A stretch of 64,000 bases of DNA, from contig NZ_KB905370.1 in the NCBI RefSeq assembly GCF_000378985.1, positions 973,330 to 1,037,329 on the forward strand. The letters run 5' to 3'. Position numbers and translations under genes: made by a program. This document shows positions 1 to 11,512 of this stretch, piece after piece. This stretch comes from Ensifer sp. BR816 (GTDB lineage Bacteria; Pseudomonadota; Alphaproteobacteria; Rhizobiales; Rhizobiaceae). The notes beneath the pieces are model-generated. The model saw only the letters and a program-made list of their open reading frames with translations, had not been told where the DNA came from and ran no database searches. Position 1 is the first letter of the stretch. The number at the start of each line of letters is the position of its first letter.

Positions 1-49
1 CGACGAACTCCTGGGCAAGGACGACCCCAGCGAGGTCGCAAGTCAGTAG
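1..49 (+). CDS. 3' end of a gene truncated by the window edge
   Basis: An open frame runs from the window edge and ends at TAG (47-49); the visible tail reads DELLGKDDPSEVASQ. A strong hairpin follows within 20 bases, as expected after a real gene. Too little is visible to name the product. It converges on clpB, and the two share the hairpin. Confidence 0.4.
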   Translation, partial: DELLGKDDPSEVASQ

Positions 50-67
50 ATCTTTTCAATGAAGACA

Positions 68-100
68 ATACAGAAGGCCGCCCAATGCAGCCTTCTGTAT
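68..100. terminator. bidirectional hairpin terminator between the edge gene and clpB
   Basis: An 11-bp perfect stem (68-78 with 90-100) closes an 11-base loop in the 64-base gap between two convergent genes. There is no long T-run on either side, so efficiency is uncertain, but position and symmetry fit a shared terminator. Confidence 0.6.
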
Positions 101-113
101 ACAAGTACCAAGA

Positions 114-2720
<2,607 letters not shown>

Positions 2721-2851
2721 GTCTTGCCTCCATAGCCCGGCTAGCCCACTCCGTGGCACCGGCCGGCGTTTCAGGATCAGGCTCCCGCATTCGGCAAGCC
2801 TGTCATTTCAAGCTCGTCCCCGCCTTGCGCGGGATCAAGCCTTCGAAGCGG

Positions 2852-2881
2852 AATATGGGGCGATATTTCCGGAAATTAAAG
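2852..2881 (-). promoter_or_regulatory. RpoH (sigma-32)-type promoter for clpB
   Basis: On the minus strand CTTTAA (2881-2876) is followed after 15 bases by CCCCATATT (2860-2852). The known sigma-32 pattern is CTTGAA, 13-17 bases, CCCCATnT; this matches with one -35 mismatch. It points at clpB and would give a leader of roughly 125 bases. ClpB is a classic sigma-32 target, which supports the reading. Transcription start is inferred. Confidence 0.55.
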
Positions 2882-2920
2882 GGCGTCGGAAAGCGGCGTT
2901 CCGCGAATCTTGCGGCCCTA

Positions 2921-3023
2921 GCGCTTCGGCCCGAAAATCGAAATCGATTTCGGGAAGCACGATGCGTAGATTCAAAGTGTTACAGCGTCCTTTGCGCGTC
3001 TGAAAAGACGCGCGGCGCTGTAG
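2921..3023 (+). repeat. RIME-like mosaic palindromic repeat, copy 1
   Basis: Two modules: a palindrome around CCGAAAATCGAAATCGATTTCGG (about 2930-2953) and a core hairpin whose outer arms are TACAGCG/CGCTGTA (2981-2987, 3016-3022) and inner arms GCGCGTC/GACGCGC (2994-3000, 3007-3013) around TGAAAA. The same core recurs about seven times in the window, always in or next to intergenic DNA. It resembles the rhizobial intergenic mosaic elements; the assignment to that class is from memory. Confidence 0.75.
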
Positions 3024-3067
3024 GCGACGGCAATGCGGAACGGCGTCGGGTAGCGGCGGACATGCAA

Positions 3068-3093
3068 GAAGCCCGGCCGTCGGGCCGGGCTTC
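3068..3093 (-). terminator. hairpin terminator after the DUF4167 gene
   Basis: An 11-bp perfect GC-rich stem (3068-3078 with 3083-3093) with a four-base loop lies 31 bases beyond the stop codon of the DUF4167 gene, on its downstream side. Only a short T stretch follows on the minus strand. Confidence 0.6.
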
Positions 3094-3124
3094 GAAATCA
3101 CGAATAATCTTGTGGTTTCGGCGT

Positions 3125-3754
3125 CTATTCCGCCAGAGCCGGAGCGTCGCCCGACGGCTGTTCTTCGGCCGCAGGCTCATCCGCGGCATTGCGGCGCGGC
3201 TGACGCCGCGGCCGGGATGCGCTGCGGCGCCGCGAGGCCGAGCGGCCGGAAGCCGCCGACGTTTCCTCGTCCATCGCGACTTCGGCGGGCATGCCTTCGA
3301 TCACCGGCTGCGGGCCGGATCCGTCGATCACGGGTTGCGGCTCGCTCACGGCCGGCGCCGCGGCGGCAGCAACAGCAGCCGCAGCCGGCTCGGCGTAGAC
3401 CTGATCCAGATCGTCCTGGTCGCGGTCGATATCGCGATCCTGGTAGTCCTGGCGCTCTTCGCGCTGGAAGCGGTCCTGCATCTGGGCCTGCGCCGCCGCA
3501 ATGATGCGGTTGTAGTGTTCGGCATGCTGCAGGTAGTTTTCCGCCATCACACGATCGCCGGAGCTCTGGGCGTCGCGCGCAAGCGCTGAATATTTCTCGG
3601 CGATATGCTGGGCAGTACCGCGAATCTTCACGTCCGGGCCGGAGCTGTCGTAGGTCCGCGTCAAGGGGTTGGATCCCTTGCGGTTGTTATTGTTGTTATT
3701 TCCGTTGTTGTTGTTCCGCCCACGGCCGCGCTTGTTCTGCTGTCCTGGCCTCAT
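3125..3754 (-). CDS. DUF4167 domain-containing protein
   Basis: A 209-aa protein starting at ATG 3754 behind AGGTGAA. The N-terminus is basic and asparagine-rich (GRGRNNNNGNNNNNNRKG, about 9-26). The conserved DUF4167 block follows (about 28-95: RTYDSSGPDVKIRG, then a helical YSALARDAQSSGDR segment). The rest is acidic, alanine-rich and ends in a basic RRRSASRPRRQPRR stretch near the C-terminus. The family is widespread in Alphaproteobacteria and has no firm function; the basic low-complexity ends suggest nucleic-acid binding, which is inference. A terminator follows; the next gene upstream (prmC) is 334 bases away. Confidence 0.85.
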   Translation of the reverse strand: MRPGQQNKRGRGRNNNNGNNNNNNRKGSNPLTRTYDSSGPDVKIRGTAQHIAEKYSALARDAQSSGDRVMAENYLQHAEHYNRIIAAAQAQMQDRFQREERQDYQDRDIDRDQDDLDQVYAEPAAAAVAAAAAPAVSEPQPVIDGSGPQPVIEGMPAEVAMDEETSAASGRSASRRRSASRPRRQPRRNAADEPAAEEQPSGDAPALAE

Positions 3755-4088
3755 AGTCCATTCACCTGAATTGTCTTGATAATGATGATCATATGGTTCC
3801 GAATCCCGGCCGGATGGTCCGCGCCCGAGAAAACACGCGCCACGGCAGATCGCCTGTTTTGCGATCCCGGCGCCGGCTGACGTCAAATTAACAGGTACCC
3901 GCACAAGGCACTGTTGAACCCTAGCAACTCTTTCTTGAGAGCAATCCCCGTGGCCAGGTCATACTGGAACGAATCTTTGGTCCATGACCTTCTGCCCAGT
4001 GCGTGGCCGCAAACTAGCCCGCTTCCTTGGGGATTCCAAGCCCTTTCTTTGCTCTTCGAGAAAAGAGAGACGCGAGTGCAGCATTTTT
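3755..4088. other. 334-base spacer, AT-richer than its surroundings
   Basis: Lies between the prmC stop and the DUF4167 start. It holds an inverted repeat AGGTCAT...ATGACCT (3956-3962, 3984-3990) and a small hairpin CTTGG/CCAAG near 4025-4040. Short frames of 65-69 codons exist on both strands but have no ribosome site or recognisable domain. It must contain the promoter of the DUF4167 gene, but I see no convincing -35/-10 pair. Confidence 0.4.
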
Positions 4089-4970
4089 TCAACGGTCGTG
4101 GCTGCCTTTGACGTCCTGCCCAAATATCAGGACCCGGTCGTTGCCGCCGAGGTCCTTCGAACTGTCGAGCAAGCGAAAGCCTTGCGCCTCGAACAGCGCC
4201 GCTACAGCCTGCTTTTGATCGAAACCGATTTCCAAGCCTATTACGCCGTCCGTTTCAAGATGGCGGCCGGCGTCAAGAGCGATGGCACGGTAGGCATCAA
4301 GCCCGTCAACTCCGCCATCCAAGGCGGCGGCCGGATCGTAGCATCTTACTTCCGGCTCAAGCTCGGTTACGACATTGGAACGGATATACGGCGGATTTGA
4401 GACGATCACGTCGAACCGTCCCTCGACCGCCTCGAACCAGTTGCTTCGAAGCGTCTGGTACCGTTCTGCCAGCCCGTTCTTCTGCGCGTTTTCCCGCGCC
4501 GTTGCTAAGGCGTCTTCAGATATATCGGTACCGACGCCGCGCGCGTCAAGTACTGCGGCGAGAAGGGCAAGACAAATCGCCCCTGTGCCGGTTCCAAGAT
4601 CGATCAGCCGGCAGCTTCCCTTCCTGGCGGCAATCCGCCGCATGTGAGGTATCAGGCAATCGACCAGCGTTTCGGTATCCGGCCGCGGCTCCAGCGTATC
4701 TTTCGAAAGCTTGAAGGTCAGTCCATGGAACTCGCGCGCGCCGAGGATGCGGTAGACCGGCTCGCGCGCCGCGCGGCGTTCGATGGCAGCACGGATACGC
4801 GCTGCATCTGCCGGATCGACCGGCTCCCCTCCTCGCGCCATCAGGCCGGCAAGCGACAGACCGAGGACACCGGAAATCAGGTGACGGGCATCGACCGCCG
4901 CGTCCCGGATGCCGGCTGCCCTCAACCGATCGCGGCTCTCGCCAACAACGCTGTCCAGTGTCTCAGGCAT
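4089..4970 (-). CDS. prmC: peptide chain release factor N5-glutamine methyltransferase
   Basis: Methylates the glutamine of the GGQ motif in release factors, using SAM. The protein is about 293 aa, normal for PrmC/HemK. An N-terminal helical domain (about 1-85) precedes a Rossmann methyltransferase fold with LIDLGTGTGAICLAL (about 120) and the catalytic NPPY near 190. The ATG at 4970 is used here; a GTG one codon upstream is equally possible. It lies 7 bases after the stop of its substrate gene prfA, so the two are almost certainly co-transcribed. Confidence 0.95.
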   Translation of the reverse strand: MPETLDSVVGESRDRLRAAGIRDAAVDARHLISGVLGLSLAGLMARGGEPVDPADAARIRAAIERRAAREPVYRILGAREFHGLTFKLSKDTLEPRPDTETLVDCLIPHMRRIAARKGSCRLIDLGTGTGAICLALLAAVLDARGVGTDISEDALATARENAQKNGLAERYQTLRSNWFEAVEGRFDVIVSNPPYIRSNVVTELEPEVRCYDPAAALDGGVDGLDAYRAIALDAGRHLETDGVIGLEIGFDQKQAVAALFEAQGFRLLDSSKDLGGNDRVLIFGQDVKGSHDR

Positions 4971-4977
4971 CACCGGC

Positions 4978-6060
4978 TCAATTCTGGCGCTCGCCGAGCA
5001 GGGCGAGCTGGCTTGCCTGGTAGTCGGCGAGCAGTGCGTCGACGACCTCGTCGATTTCGCCTTCCATCATCCGGTCGAGCTTGTAGAGCGTCAGGTTGAT
5101 GCGGTGGTCGGTGAGGCGGCCCTGCGGGAAATTGTAGGTGCGGATGCGCTCCGAACGGTCGCCGGACCCCACTTGGCTCCTGCGGTCCGCCGACCTTTCG
5201 CTGTCGGCACGCTGACGCTCCATGTCAAAGAGCCGCGAGCGCAGCACCTGCATGGCCTTGGCGCGATTCTGATGCTGCGATTTTTCCGAGCTCGTGACGA
5301 CGAGGCCGGTCGGCAGATGGGTGATGCGGACCGCCGAGTCCGTGGTGTTGACGTGCTGGCCGCCCGCCCCGGAAGAGCGCATCGTGTCGATCCGGATATC
5401 CTCGGGCCGGATTTCGATGTCGATCTCCTCGGCCTCCGGCAGGACGGCAACGGTCGCCGCCGAGGTGTGGATGCGGCCGCTCGCTTCCGTCTCCGGCACC
5501 CGCTGCACCCGATGGACGCCGGACTCGAACTTCAGCCGCGAGAACACGCCGCGCCCGGAGACGGTGGCGATGATTTCCTTGTAGCCGCCGGCCTCGCCGT
5601 CGCTGGCCGAAAGCACCTCGACGCGCCAATTCTTGCCCGCGGCGTAGCGCTCATACATACGGAAAAGGTCACCGGCGAAGAGCGCCGCTTCCGAGCCGCC
5701 CGTACCGGCGCGGATTTCGAGGATGGCACTTTTTTCGTCGGCCGCATCTTTCGGCAGGAGCAGGATCTGGATCTCCTGCTCAAGCGCTTCGATCCGCTCC
5801 TCGACCTCGGGCTTTTCCAACTCCGCGAGGTCGCGCATCTCCCTGTCCGTCGCCCGGTCGGCAAGCATGGTCTCGATATCGGCAAACTCGGCCGTTGCCT
5901 TCTCGTAGGCGCGGATCTTCGTCACGACCGGCTGGAGTTCGGAATATTCCGACGCGAGTTTCACATAGACATCGGCCGAGGGACCGGCGGACATCCGCGC
6001 CTCGATCTCTGCGAACCGCCGTTCGAGCTCGCGCATCTTTTCAACGGGAAGCTTTGCCAA
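4978..6060 (-). CDS. prfA: peptide chain release factor 1
   Basis: Class I release factor that recognises UAA and UAG and triggers peptide release. The 360 aa match the family length; the GGQ motif is present as GAGGQHVN near 232 and the codon-recognition region lies before it. The start is a TTG at 6060 (MAKLPVEKM): no ATG exists further upstream in frame, and the next internal ATG (codon 9) would remove residues that align with other RF1 N-termini. GGGGTGAGAG sits just before the TTG. Middle gene of a ptsP-prfA-prmC string. Confidence 0.96.
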   Translation of the reverse strand: MAKLPVEKMRELERRFAEIEARMSAGPSADVYVKLASEYSELQPVVTKIRAYEKATAEFADIETMLADRATDREMRDLAELEKPEVEERIEALEQEIQILLLPKDAADEKSAILEIRAGTGGSEAALFAGDLFRMYERYAAGKNWRVEVLSASDGEAGGYKEIIATVSGRGVFSRLKFESGVHRVQRVPETEASGRIHTSAATVAVLPEAEEIDIEIRPEDIRIDTMRSSGAGGQHVNTTDSAVRITHLPTGLVVTSSEKSQHQNRAKAMQVLRSRLFDMERQRADSERSADRRSQVGSGDRSERIRTYNFPQGRLTDHRINLTLYKLDRMMEGEIDEVVDALLADYQASQLALLGERQN

Positions 6061-6144
6061 CTCTCACCCCAAACAAGTGTCACTCCAAATGCATCCATCC
6101 CGTCCAGACCTGGTCCAGACGGGACAACGACGCTCTCGATCAAT

Positions 6145-8412
6145 CTATACCGGTATGCCGTTCACCGCCGCGAAATCGACCAGAAGCTGGCGGACCGGCG
6201 TCTCGGATCTTACATCGTCCAGGGCGGCATTGAGGACATCGGCCAGCTTGTCCGCATCGAGCGCAAGCAGCATGGCCTTGACCGGACCGACGGCGGTCGG
6301 GGCCATGGATACCGACCGGAAGCCGAGGCCGAGCAGCGCCATGGCCGAGAGCGGCTTGCTCGCCATCTCGCCGCACAGCGTCACCGGCGTATTGTTGCGT
6401 TCGCCGGCGCGCACGATGTCGCGCAGCATCCTCAGGAACGGCCGCCCGAGTATGTCGAACCGGTCGGAAACGCGCGCATTGCCGCGATCGACCGCCATGG
6501 CGAACTGGAAGAGATCGTTCGAGCCGACCGATACGAAATCCACTTCCGTCATCAACTCGTCGAGCTGCCAGAGCAGAGCCGGCACCTCGAGCATGGCTCC
6601 GAACTGCAGCTTGCGCGGCAATTGCTCGCCAATTTTCGACTGCCGCTCGATCTCCTTCTGCAGGAGGTCGCGTGCCACCTTGAGCTCCGCTACCTCCGTC
6701 ACCATCGGCAGCATCAGCTTGAACTCGGCGCCGGCCGCGGCGCGCAGCATCGCCCGGAATTGCGTGCGCAGAAGACCCGGGCGGTCGAGCGATAGCCGGA
6801 TGGCACGCCAGCCGAGCGCCGGATTTTCCTCTTCCGCCGCGCGGAAATAGGGAACGACCTTGTCGCCGCCGATATCGAGCGTGCGGAACGTCACCGGCTT
6901 TCCGCCCGTCTGCTTGAGGACGTTGCGGTAGAAGGCTTCCTGCTCCTCCGCCTTCGGCATCGTCGAGGCGATCATGAACTGCAGTTCAGTGCGGAACAGG
7001 CCGATGCCCTCGGCGCCCGCCTCGTTCAAGTGCGGCAGATCGACCAGCAGCCCGGCATTCATCTGCAACGTGATGCGCTTGCCGTCCTTCGTCAGCGGCT
7101 CGACGTCTTTCAGCGCCCTGAATTGCGCCTGACGGCGGGCGCGGAAGCGCACCTTCTCCTCATAGGACCGCTGCAGATCGGCGACCGGCCGCAAGTGCAC
7201 CTTCGCATCATCACCATCGACGATGATCGCATCGCGGTTCTCGGCAAGCGCCACGGCGCCCGCAGCCTGCCCGACCACCGGAATGCCCATGGCGCGTGCG
7301 ACGATCACCACGTGGCTTGTGACGGCGCCCTCCTCCAGCACGAGGCCACGGACGTTCTCGCGCGGATAATCGAGCAGTTCGGCCGCACCCATGGCGCGTG
7401 CCACGATGATCGCGTCGGTCGGGAAGTCGGCGGCCGAGAGCTTGGCGCCATAGCCGGAGAGCTGGCGCAGCAGCCGGTTGGCAAGGTCGTCGAAATCGTG
7501 CATCCGCTCGCGCAGATAAGGATCCGTCAGGCGGATCATCCGCGCCTTCGTCTCGCTTTGCACGCGCTCGACCGCCGCCTCGGCCGTCAGGCCGTTGCGG
7601 ATCGCTTCCTCGAGCTTCCTTACCCAGCCGCGGTCATGGGCGAACATGCGATAGGTTTCGAGCACTGCGCGATGCTCGCCCTCCATCGAGACGTCGCGCC
7701 TGGACAGCATGTCGTCGATCGAGATACGCAGCGACCCGAGCGCCTCGGCGAGACGCTGCAGCTCGTGCTCCGTGTCCTCGTTGAGCAGGTTGGTGACGAC
7801 GATCCTCGGCTCGTGCAGCACCACATAGCCAAGGCCGATGCCTTCGCCATAGCTGTTGCCTTCAATCGAGACGGGGCGTGAAAGGTCCAGTTCGAGGCCG
7901 GGCTTGGTGATTTTCTTGAGCTCGCCGGTCGCCACCATCTCGGCAAGCACCATGGCGGTCGTTTCAAGCGCCTCGACCTCGTCCTCGCGATAGTTGCGCA
8001 TCGCCTTGTTCTGTACGACGAGAACGCCGAGCGCGCGCCCGGTGCGCAGGATCGGCACGCCGAGGAACGAGTGGTAGATCTCTTCGCCGGTCTCGGGGAG
8101 ATACGTGAAGGCGGGATGCGCCTGCGCGTCGGAGAGATTGAGTGGCCGCGCCGAGGCGGCGATCGTGCCGACGAGGCCCTGCCCCATCTTCAGTTGTGCC
8201 AGGTGCACCGCGGTCTTGTTCAGACCTTCGGTCGCGTACAGCTCGAGCACGCCGTCGGAGCGCAGCACATAGACCGAGCACACTTCCGCGACCATGTTCT
8301 GCGCAATCTGGCGCACGATCCGGTCAAGGCGCTCCTGCGGCTCGAGCGGTTCCGCCATGAGCTCGCGCAACCGCTTGAGGAGAACGCGCGGACCCGCGGA
8401 AAGGTCTCTCAT
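6145..8412 (-). CDS. ptsP: phosphoenolpyruvate-protein phosphotransferase of the nitrogen PTS (EI-Ntr)
   Basis: Transfers phosphate from PEP to NPr, feeding the regulatory nitrogen-related PTS rather than sugar uptake. The 755 aa contain an N-terminal GAF sensory domain (about 20-160), the EI N-terminal domain, the swivelling phosphohistidine domain with active His in TSHVVIVARAMGIPVVG (about 367) and a C-terminal PEP-binding TIM barrel with LMLPMVTEV and GSNDLFQFAMAVDR. The GAF domain distinguishes EI-Ntr from ordinary EI. Start ATG 8412; lies 92 bases after lysC and 84 before prfA on the same strand. Confidence 0.96.
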   Translation of the reverse strand: MRDLSAGPRVLLKRLRELMAEPLEPQERLDRIVRQIAQNMVAEVCSVYVLRSDGVLELYATEGLNKTAVHLAQLKMGQGLVGTIAASARPLNLSDAQAHPAFTYLPETGEEIYHSFLGVPILRTGRALGVLVVQNKAMRNYREDEVEALETTAMVLAEMVATGELKKITKPGLELDLSRPVSIEGNSYGEGIGLGYVVLHEPRIVVTNLLNEDTEHELQRLAEALGSLRISIDDMLSRRDVSMEGEHRAVLETYRMFAHDRGWVRKLEEAIRNGLTAEAAVERVQSETKARMIRLTDPYLRERMHDFDDLANRLLRQLSGYGAKLSAADFPTDAIIVARAMGAAELLDYPRENVRGLVLEEGAVTSHVVIVARAMGIPVVGQAAGAVALAENRDAIIVDGDDAKVHLRPVADLQRSYEEKVRFRARRQAQFRALKDVEPLTKDGKRITLQMNAGLLVDLPHLNEAGAEGIGLFRTELQFMIASTMPKAEEQEAFYRNVLKQTGGKPVTFRTLDIGGDKVVPYFRAAEEENPALGWRAIRLSLDRPGLLRTQFRAMLRAAAGAEFKLMLPMVTEVAELKVARDLLQKEIERQSKIGEQLPRKLQFGAMLEVPALLWQLDELMTEVDFVSVGSNDLFQFAMAVDRGNARVSDRFDILGRPFLRMLRDIVRAGERNNTPVTLCGEMASKPLSAMALLGLGFRSVSMAPTAVGPVKAMLLALDADKLADVLNAALDDVRSETPVRQLLVDFAAVNGIPV

Positions 8413-8504
8413 CGCGTAGGGTCTCCCGAATAAGAATATACGACGGCAGGTGATGGGACGCGCGAGCTTTGCCGGCCGCGAATCCCAAATCGAATGCCTG
8501 CTGT

Positions 8505-9779
8505 CTAACTCTTATCCAGACCGTAGGCGGAATGCAAAGTGCGAACGGCCAATTCCGCGTATGGACCGTCGATCAGGATGGAAATCTTGATCTCGGAGGT
8601 TGTGATCGCCTTGATGTTGATGCCCTTGTCGGCAAGCGCGCGGAAGGCCGAGGCGGCAACGCCCGCATGGCTGCGCATGCCGATGCCGATGACCGAGACC
8701 TTGACGAGACCGGCCTCGGACTGGACAACGTCGTAGCCGATCTTTTCCTTGTTGTCGGAGAGCACCTTCAACGCCTTGTTGACGTCGCCGGACGGCACGG
8801 TGAAGGTCATGTCCGTCTTGGAGCCGTCTTCGGAAATGTTCTGGACGATCATGTCGACGTTGATATGGGCTTCGGCGAGCGGCCCGAAGATCGCAGCCGA
8901 AACGCCCGGCCGGTCGGCCAGGCGACGCAGCGAGATCTGGGCTTCATCCTTGGCGTAGGCGATGCCGGTTACGACTTCCTGTTCCACGATCTCATCCTCA
9001 TCACAAATCAGCGTTCCGGGCGGGTTCAAGAGGTCACCCATGCCCGGCGCATCGGGATCCTCGAAAGAAGAGCGCACGAAGGTACGCACCTTGTGCACCA
9101 TGGCGAGCTCGACCGAGCGCACCTGCAAGACCTTGGCGCCGAGAGAGGCCATTTCCAGCATTTCCTCGAAGGCGATCTTTTTCAATCGCCGCGCCTTCGG
9201 CTCGATTCGCGGGTCGGTCGTGTAGACGCCGTCGACATCGGTGTAGATGTCGCAGCGATCGGCCTTGACGGCGGCAGCGATCGCCACGGCGGATGTATCG
9301 GAACCGCCGCGGCCAAGCGTCGCCAGACGGTTGTCCGGACCGAGCCCCTGGAAGCCGGCGACGACGGCCACCTGGCCCTCGCCCATGCGGCGGATGATAT
9401 CGGCGCCCTCGATGTCGAGGATACGGGCGGCGCCATGGGCGTTGTCGGTCTTGATCGGCAGCTGCCAACCCTGCCAGGAGCGGGCGTTGATGCCCATCGA
9501 CTGCAGGGCGATCGCCAGCAGGCCGGACGTTACCTGTTCGCCGGAGGCAACCACCGCATCATATTCGCGCGCGTCATAAAACGGGGCATTCGAACCAGCG
9601 ACCTTCGGCATGTTCTCGACCCAGCCGACCAGCTCGTTGGTCTTGCCGGACATGGCGGAAACGACGACCGCGACCTCGTGGCCGGCATCGACTTCGCGTT
9701 TCACATGGCGGGCGACGTTGTGGATGCGGTTCAAATCCGCGACGGAGGTTCCGCCGAATTTCATCACGATGCGTGCCAT
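8505..9779 (-). CDS. lysC: aspartate kinase
   Basis: First step of the aspartate family pathway (lysine, threonine, methionine, diaminopimelate): aspartate to aspartyl-4-phosphate. The 424 aa begin MARIVMKFGGTSVAD, the kinase phosphate loop; GRGGSDTSAVAIAAA near 160 is the second substrate motif. The C-terminal third (about 265-424) forms two ACT domains, the usual site of lysine/threonine feedback. Start ATG 9779. No leader peptide or riboswitch is visible upstream. lysA, the last step of lysine synthesis, is elsewhere in the window. Confidence 0.97.
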   Translation of the reverse strand: MARIVMKFGGTSVADLNRIHNVARHVKREVDAGHEVAVVVSAMSGKTNELVGWVENMPKVAGSNAPFYDAREYDAVVASGEQVTSGLLAIALQSMGINARSWQGWQLPIKTDNAHGAARILDIEGADIIRRMGEGQVAVVAGFQGLGPDNRLATLGRGGSDTSAVAIAAAVKADRCDIYTDVDGVYTTDPRIEPKARRLKKIAFEEMLEMASLGAKVLQVRSVELAMVHKVRTFVRSSFEDPDAPGMGDLLNPPGTLICDEDEIVEQEVVTGIAYAKDEAQISLRRLADRPGVSAAIFGPLAEAHINVDMIVQNISEDGSKTDMTFTVPSGDVNKALKVLSDNKEKIGYDVVQSEAGLVKVSVIGIGMRSHAGVAASAFRALADKGINIKAITTSEIKISILIDGPYAELAVRTLHSAYGLDKS

Positions 9780-10086
9780 TTCGCCTCTACCGTACCATCA
9801 TGTTTCGCGCCTGCGCTCGACAGCGCTCCCGCCGGCGCCTGACGATCAAAAAGCTTTGAAGAGACTTCTCGCAGATCGGTCAGCCACCGTTTTCACGGAG
9901 CAGAAAGTCGCGGCGTCTCTTAGCGGATCAGGGGGCGGCGTGCAATGGGAGGGCAGAGGAAGACTTGGGCGTCGGATCCATAGTGCTTCAATAATAAAAC
10001 CGCTTGTATTATTGATTCAGTTTTGCAATCCTGGAGCCATTGCCGCAGCGAAAGTCGAGCGGCCATGCTCAACGGGAGGAAGGACA
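9780..10086. other. 307-base divergent intergenic region (lysC / DHFR-like gene)
   Basis: Carries the upstream regions of two divergent genes. The lysC-proximal part is GC-rich without a clear promoter; the other side holds an AT-rich inverted repeat listed separately. No ORF with a ribosome site is seen. Confidence 0.4.
9989..10014. promoter_or_regulatory. AT-rich inverted repeat upstream of the DHFR-like gene
   Basis: Perfect 8-base arms CAATAATA (9989-9996) and TATTATTG (10007-10014) separated by 10 bases, about 73 bases before the ATG at 10087. Geometry suits a dimeric repressor operator; no regulator gene is adjacent. Confidence 0.35.
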
Positions 10087-10632
10087 ATGCGCAAGGTCAT
10101 CATGTGGGACATGGTCAGCGTCGACGGGTTCTTCGAGGCGCCGGGGCACGACATCGACTGGTTCGTCTTCGAGGACGAGCTTGCCGCCTATATCGGCGAG
10201 ACCCAATTGGAAGCCGGCACCCTGCTCTTCGGTCGCGTCACCTACGAGATGATGGCCGCCTATTGGCCAACGGCCGAAGGCGACATCGCCAACTTCATGA
10301 ACGGTGCGGAGAAATTCGTCTTCTCGAAGACGCTCGAGAGCCCCGACTGGGGCAACACAACGCTCGTCTCGGGCGACGCCGTCGCCGAGGTCGAGCGCCT
10401 GAAGCAGCGCGATGGCGGGGCGATCTTCATCTTCGGCAGCGCCGATTTTGCTGCCACGCTGACCGCCAAGGGGCTGGTCGACGAGTACCGCCTGGGCATC
10501 AATCCGGTGCTGCTCGGACAAGGTACGCCGCTCTTTCAGAACATTCCCGAACGCACGAAGCTGCAGCTCGTCCATGTCCGCCCGCTGAAGTCCGGCGTCG
10601 TCATCCTGCACTACCAGCCGGCCGCCGCTTGA
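10087..10632 (+). CDS. dihydrofolate reductase family protein (RibD C-terminal-like)
   Basis: A 181-aa protein starting MRKVIMWDMVSVDGFFEAPG at ATG 10087, behind GGGAGGAAGGAC. The fold family is shown by the N-terminal strand plus S-x-DGF motif, the LLFGRVTYEMMAAYWP segment near 48 and the nucleotide-binding GAIFIFGSADFAATL near 107. Members resemble the reductase half of RibD; many are uncharacterised and physiological substrate cannot be told. It stands alone, 114 bases before ubiG on the same strand. A much longer frame extending upstream lacks a ribosome site. Confidence 0.87.
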   Translation: MRKVIMWDMVSVDGFFEAPGHDIDWFVFEDELAAYIGETQLEAGTLLFGRVTYEMMAAYWPTAEGDIANFMNGAEKFVFSKTLESPDWGNTTLVSGDAVAEVERLKQRDGGAIFIFGSADFAATLTAKGLVDEYRLGINPVLLGQGTPLFQNIPERTKLQLVHVRPLKSGVVILHYQPAAA

Positions 10633-10746
10633 ACGGTTCGGCCGTCGACCCTTGACAACGCGCGTCGATCGTCCGACTTCACGTTTCGACGGGCGAAGGT
10701 CGGCGACCGACGCGATGCTTCCGCCCGGCAACGCGAGGAGGCTCCG

Positions 10747-11493
10747 ATGAGCGAGACGGCACGCACGACGATCGACCAGGGCGAGGTGGACCGTTTCTCG
10801 GCGATGGCTGCAGAATGGTGGGATCCGACCGGCAAATTCCGTCCGCTGCACAAGTTCAATCCCGTACGCCTGGCCTATATCCGCGACAAGGTATGCGAAC
10901 AGTTCGGCCGCGACCCGAGGAGCCCGCGGCCCCTCGAAGGCCTGAGGCTGCTCGATATTGGCTGCGGCGGCGGGCTGCTTTCCGAGCCGATGGCACGCAT
11001 GGGAGCGGACGTGCTGGGTGCTGACGCTTCGGAAAAAAATATCGGCATCGCCAAGACGCATGCGTCGGGAAGCGGCGTAACCGTCGATTATCGCGCTGTG
11101 ACGGCCGAGGCTCTTGCCGACTCCGGCGAGAGTTTTGATATCGTCCTCAACATGGAAGTCGTCGAGCATGTCGCCGACGTCGACTTCTTCATGACGACCT
11201 GTGCCCACATGGTTCGCCCCGGCGGCCTGATGTTCGTCGCCACCATCAACCGCACGCTGAAGGCGGCAGCCCTTGCCATCTTCGCTGCCGAGAACGTGCT
11301 TCGCTGGCTACCGCGCGGTACCCACCAATACGACAAGCTGGTCCGCCCGGAAGAACTGGAAAAGCCGATCGAAGCCAGCGGCATGCAGGTCACCGACCGC
11401 ACCGGCGTGTTCTTCAATCCGCTCGCCAATCAGTGGAGCCTGTCGAAGGACATGGACGTCAACTATATGATCGTCGCCAGACGGCCGCTTTGA
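10747..11493 (+). CDS. ubiG: 3-demethylubiquinone / 2-polyprenyl-6-hydroxyphenol O-methyltransferase
   Basis: Catalyses both O-methylation steps of ubiquinone synthesis with SAM, at the membrane. The 248 aa carry the family N-terminus ([15 protein letters not shown] near 13), SAM motif [20 protein letters not shown] (about 68), and the conserved NGTTHQYD-type region as [16 protein letters not shown]. Start ATG 10747 behind GAGGAGG. Converges on the DUF1178 gene, with only 19 bases between. Confidence 0.96.
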   Translation: MSETARTTIDQGEVDRFSAMAAEWWDPTGKFRPLHKFNPVRLAYIRDKVCEQFGRDPRSPRPLEGLRLLDIGCGGGLLSEPMARMGADVLGADASEKNIGIAKTHASGSGVTVDYRAVTAEALADSGESFDIVLNMEVVEHVADVDFFMTTCAHMVRPGGLMFVATINRTLKAAALAIFAAENVLRWLPRGTHQYDKLVRPEELEKPIEASGMQVTDRTGVFFNPLANQWSLSKDMDVNYMIVARRPL

Positions 11494-11512
11494 GAGCGAC
11501 CAGAAAGCTCCA

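Noticed and set aside
9610-10086. Extended frame upstream of the DHFR-like gene
   Set aside because: No ribosome site, antisense to lysC in part, and the recognised N-terminus begins at ATG 10087.
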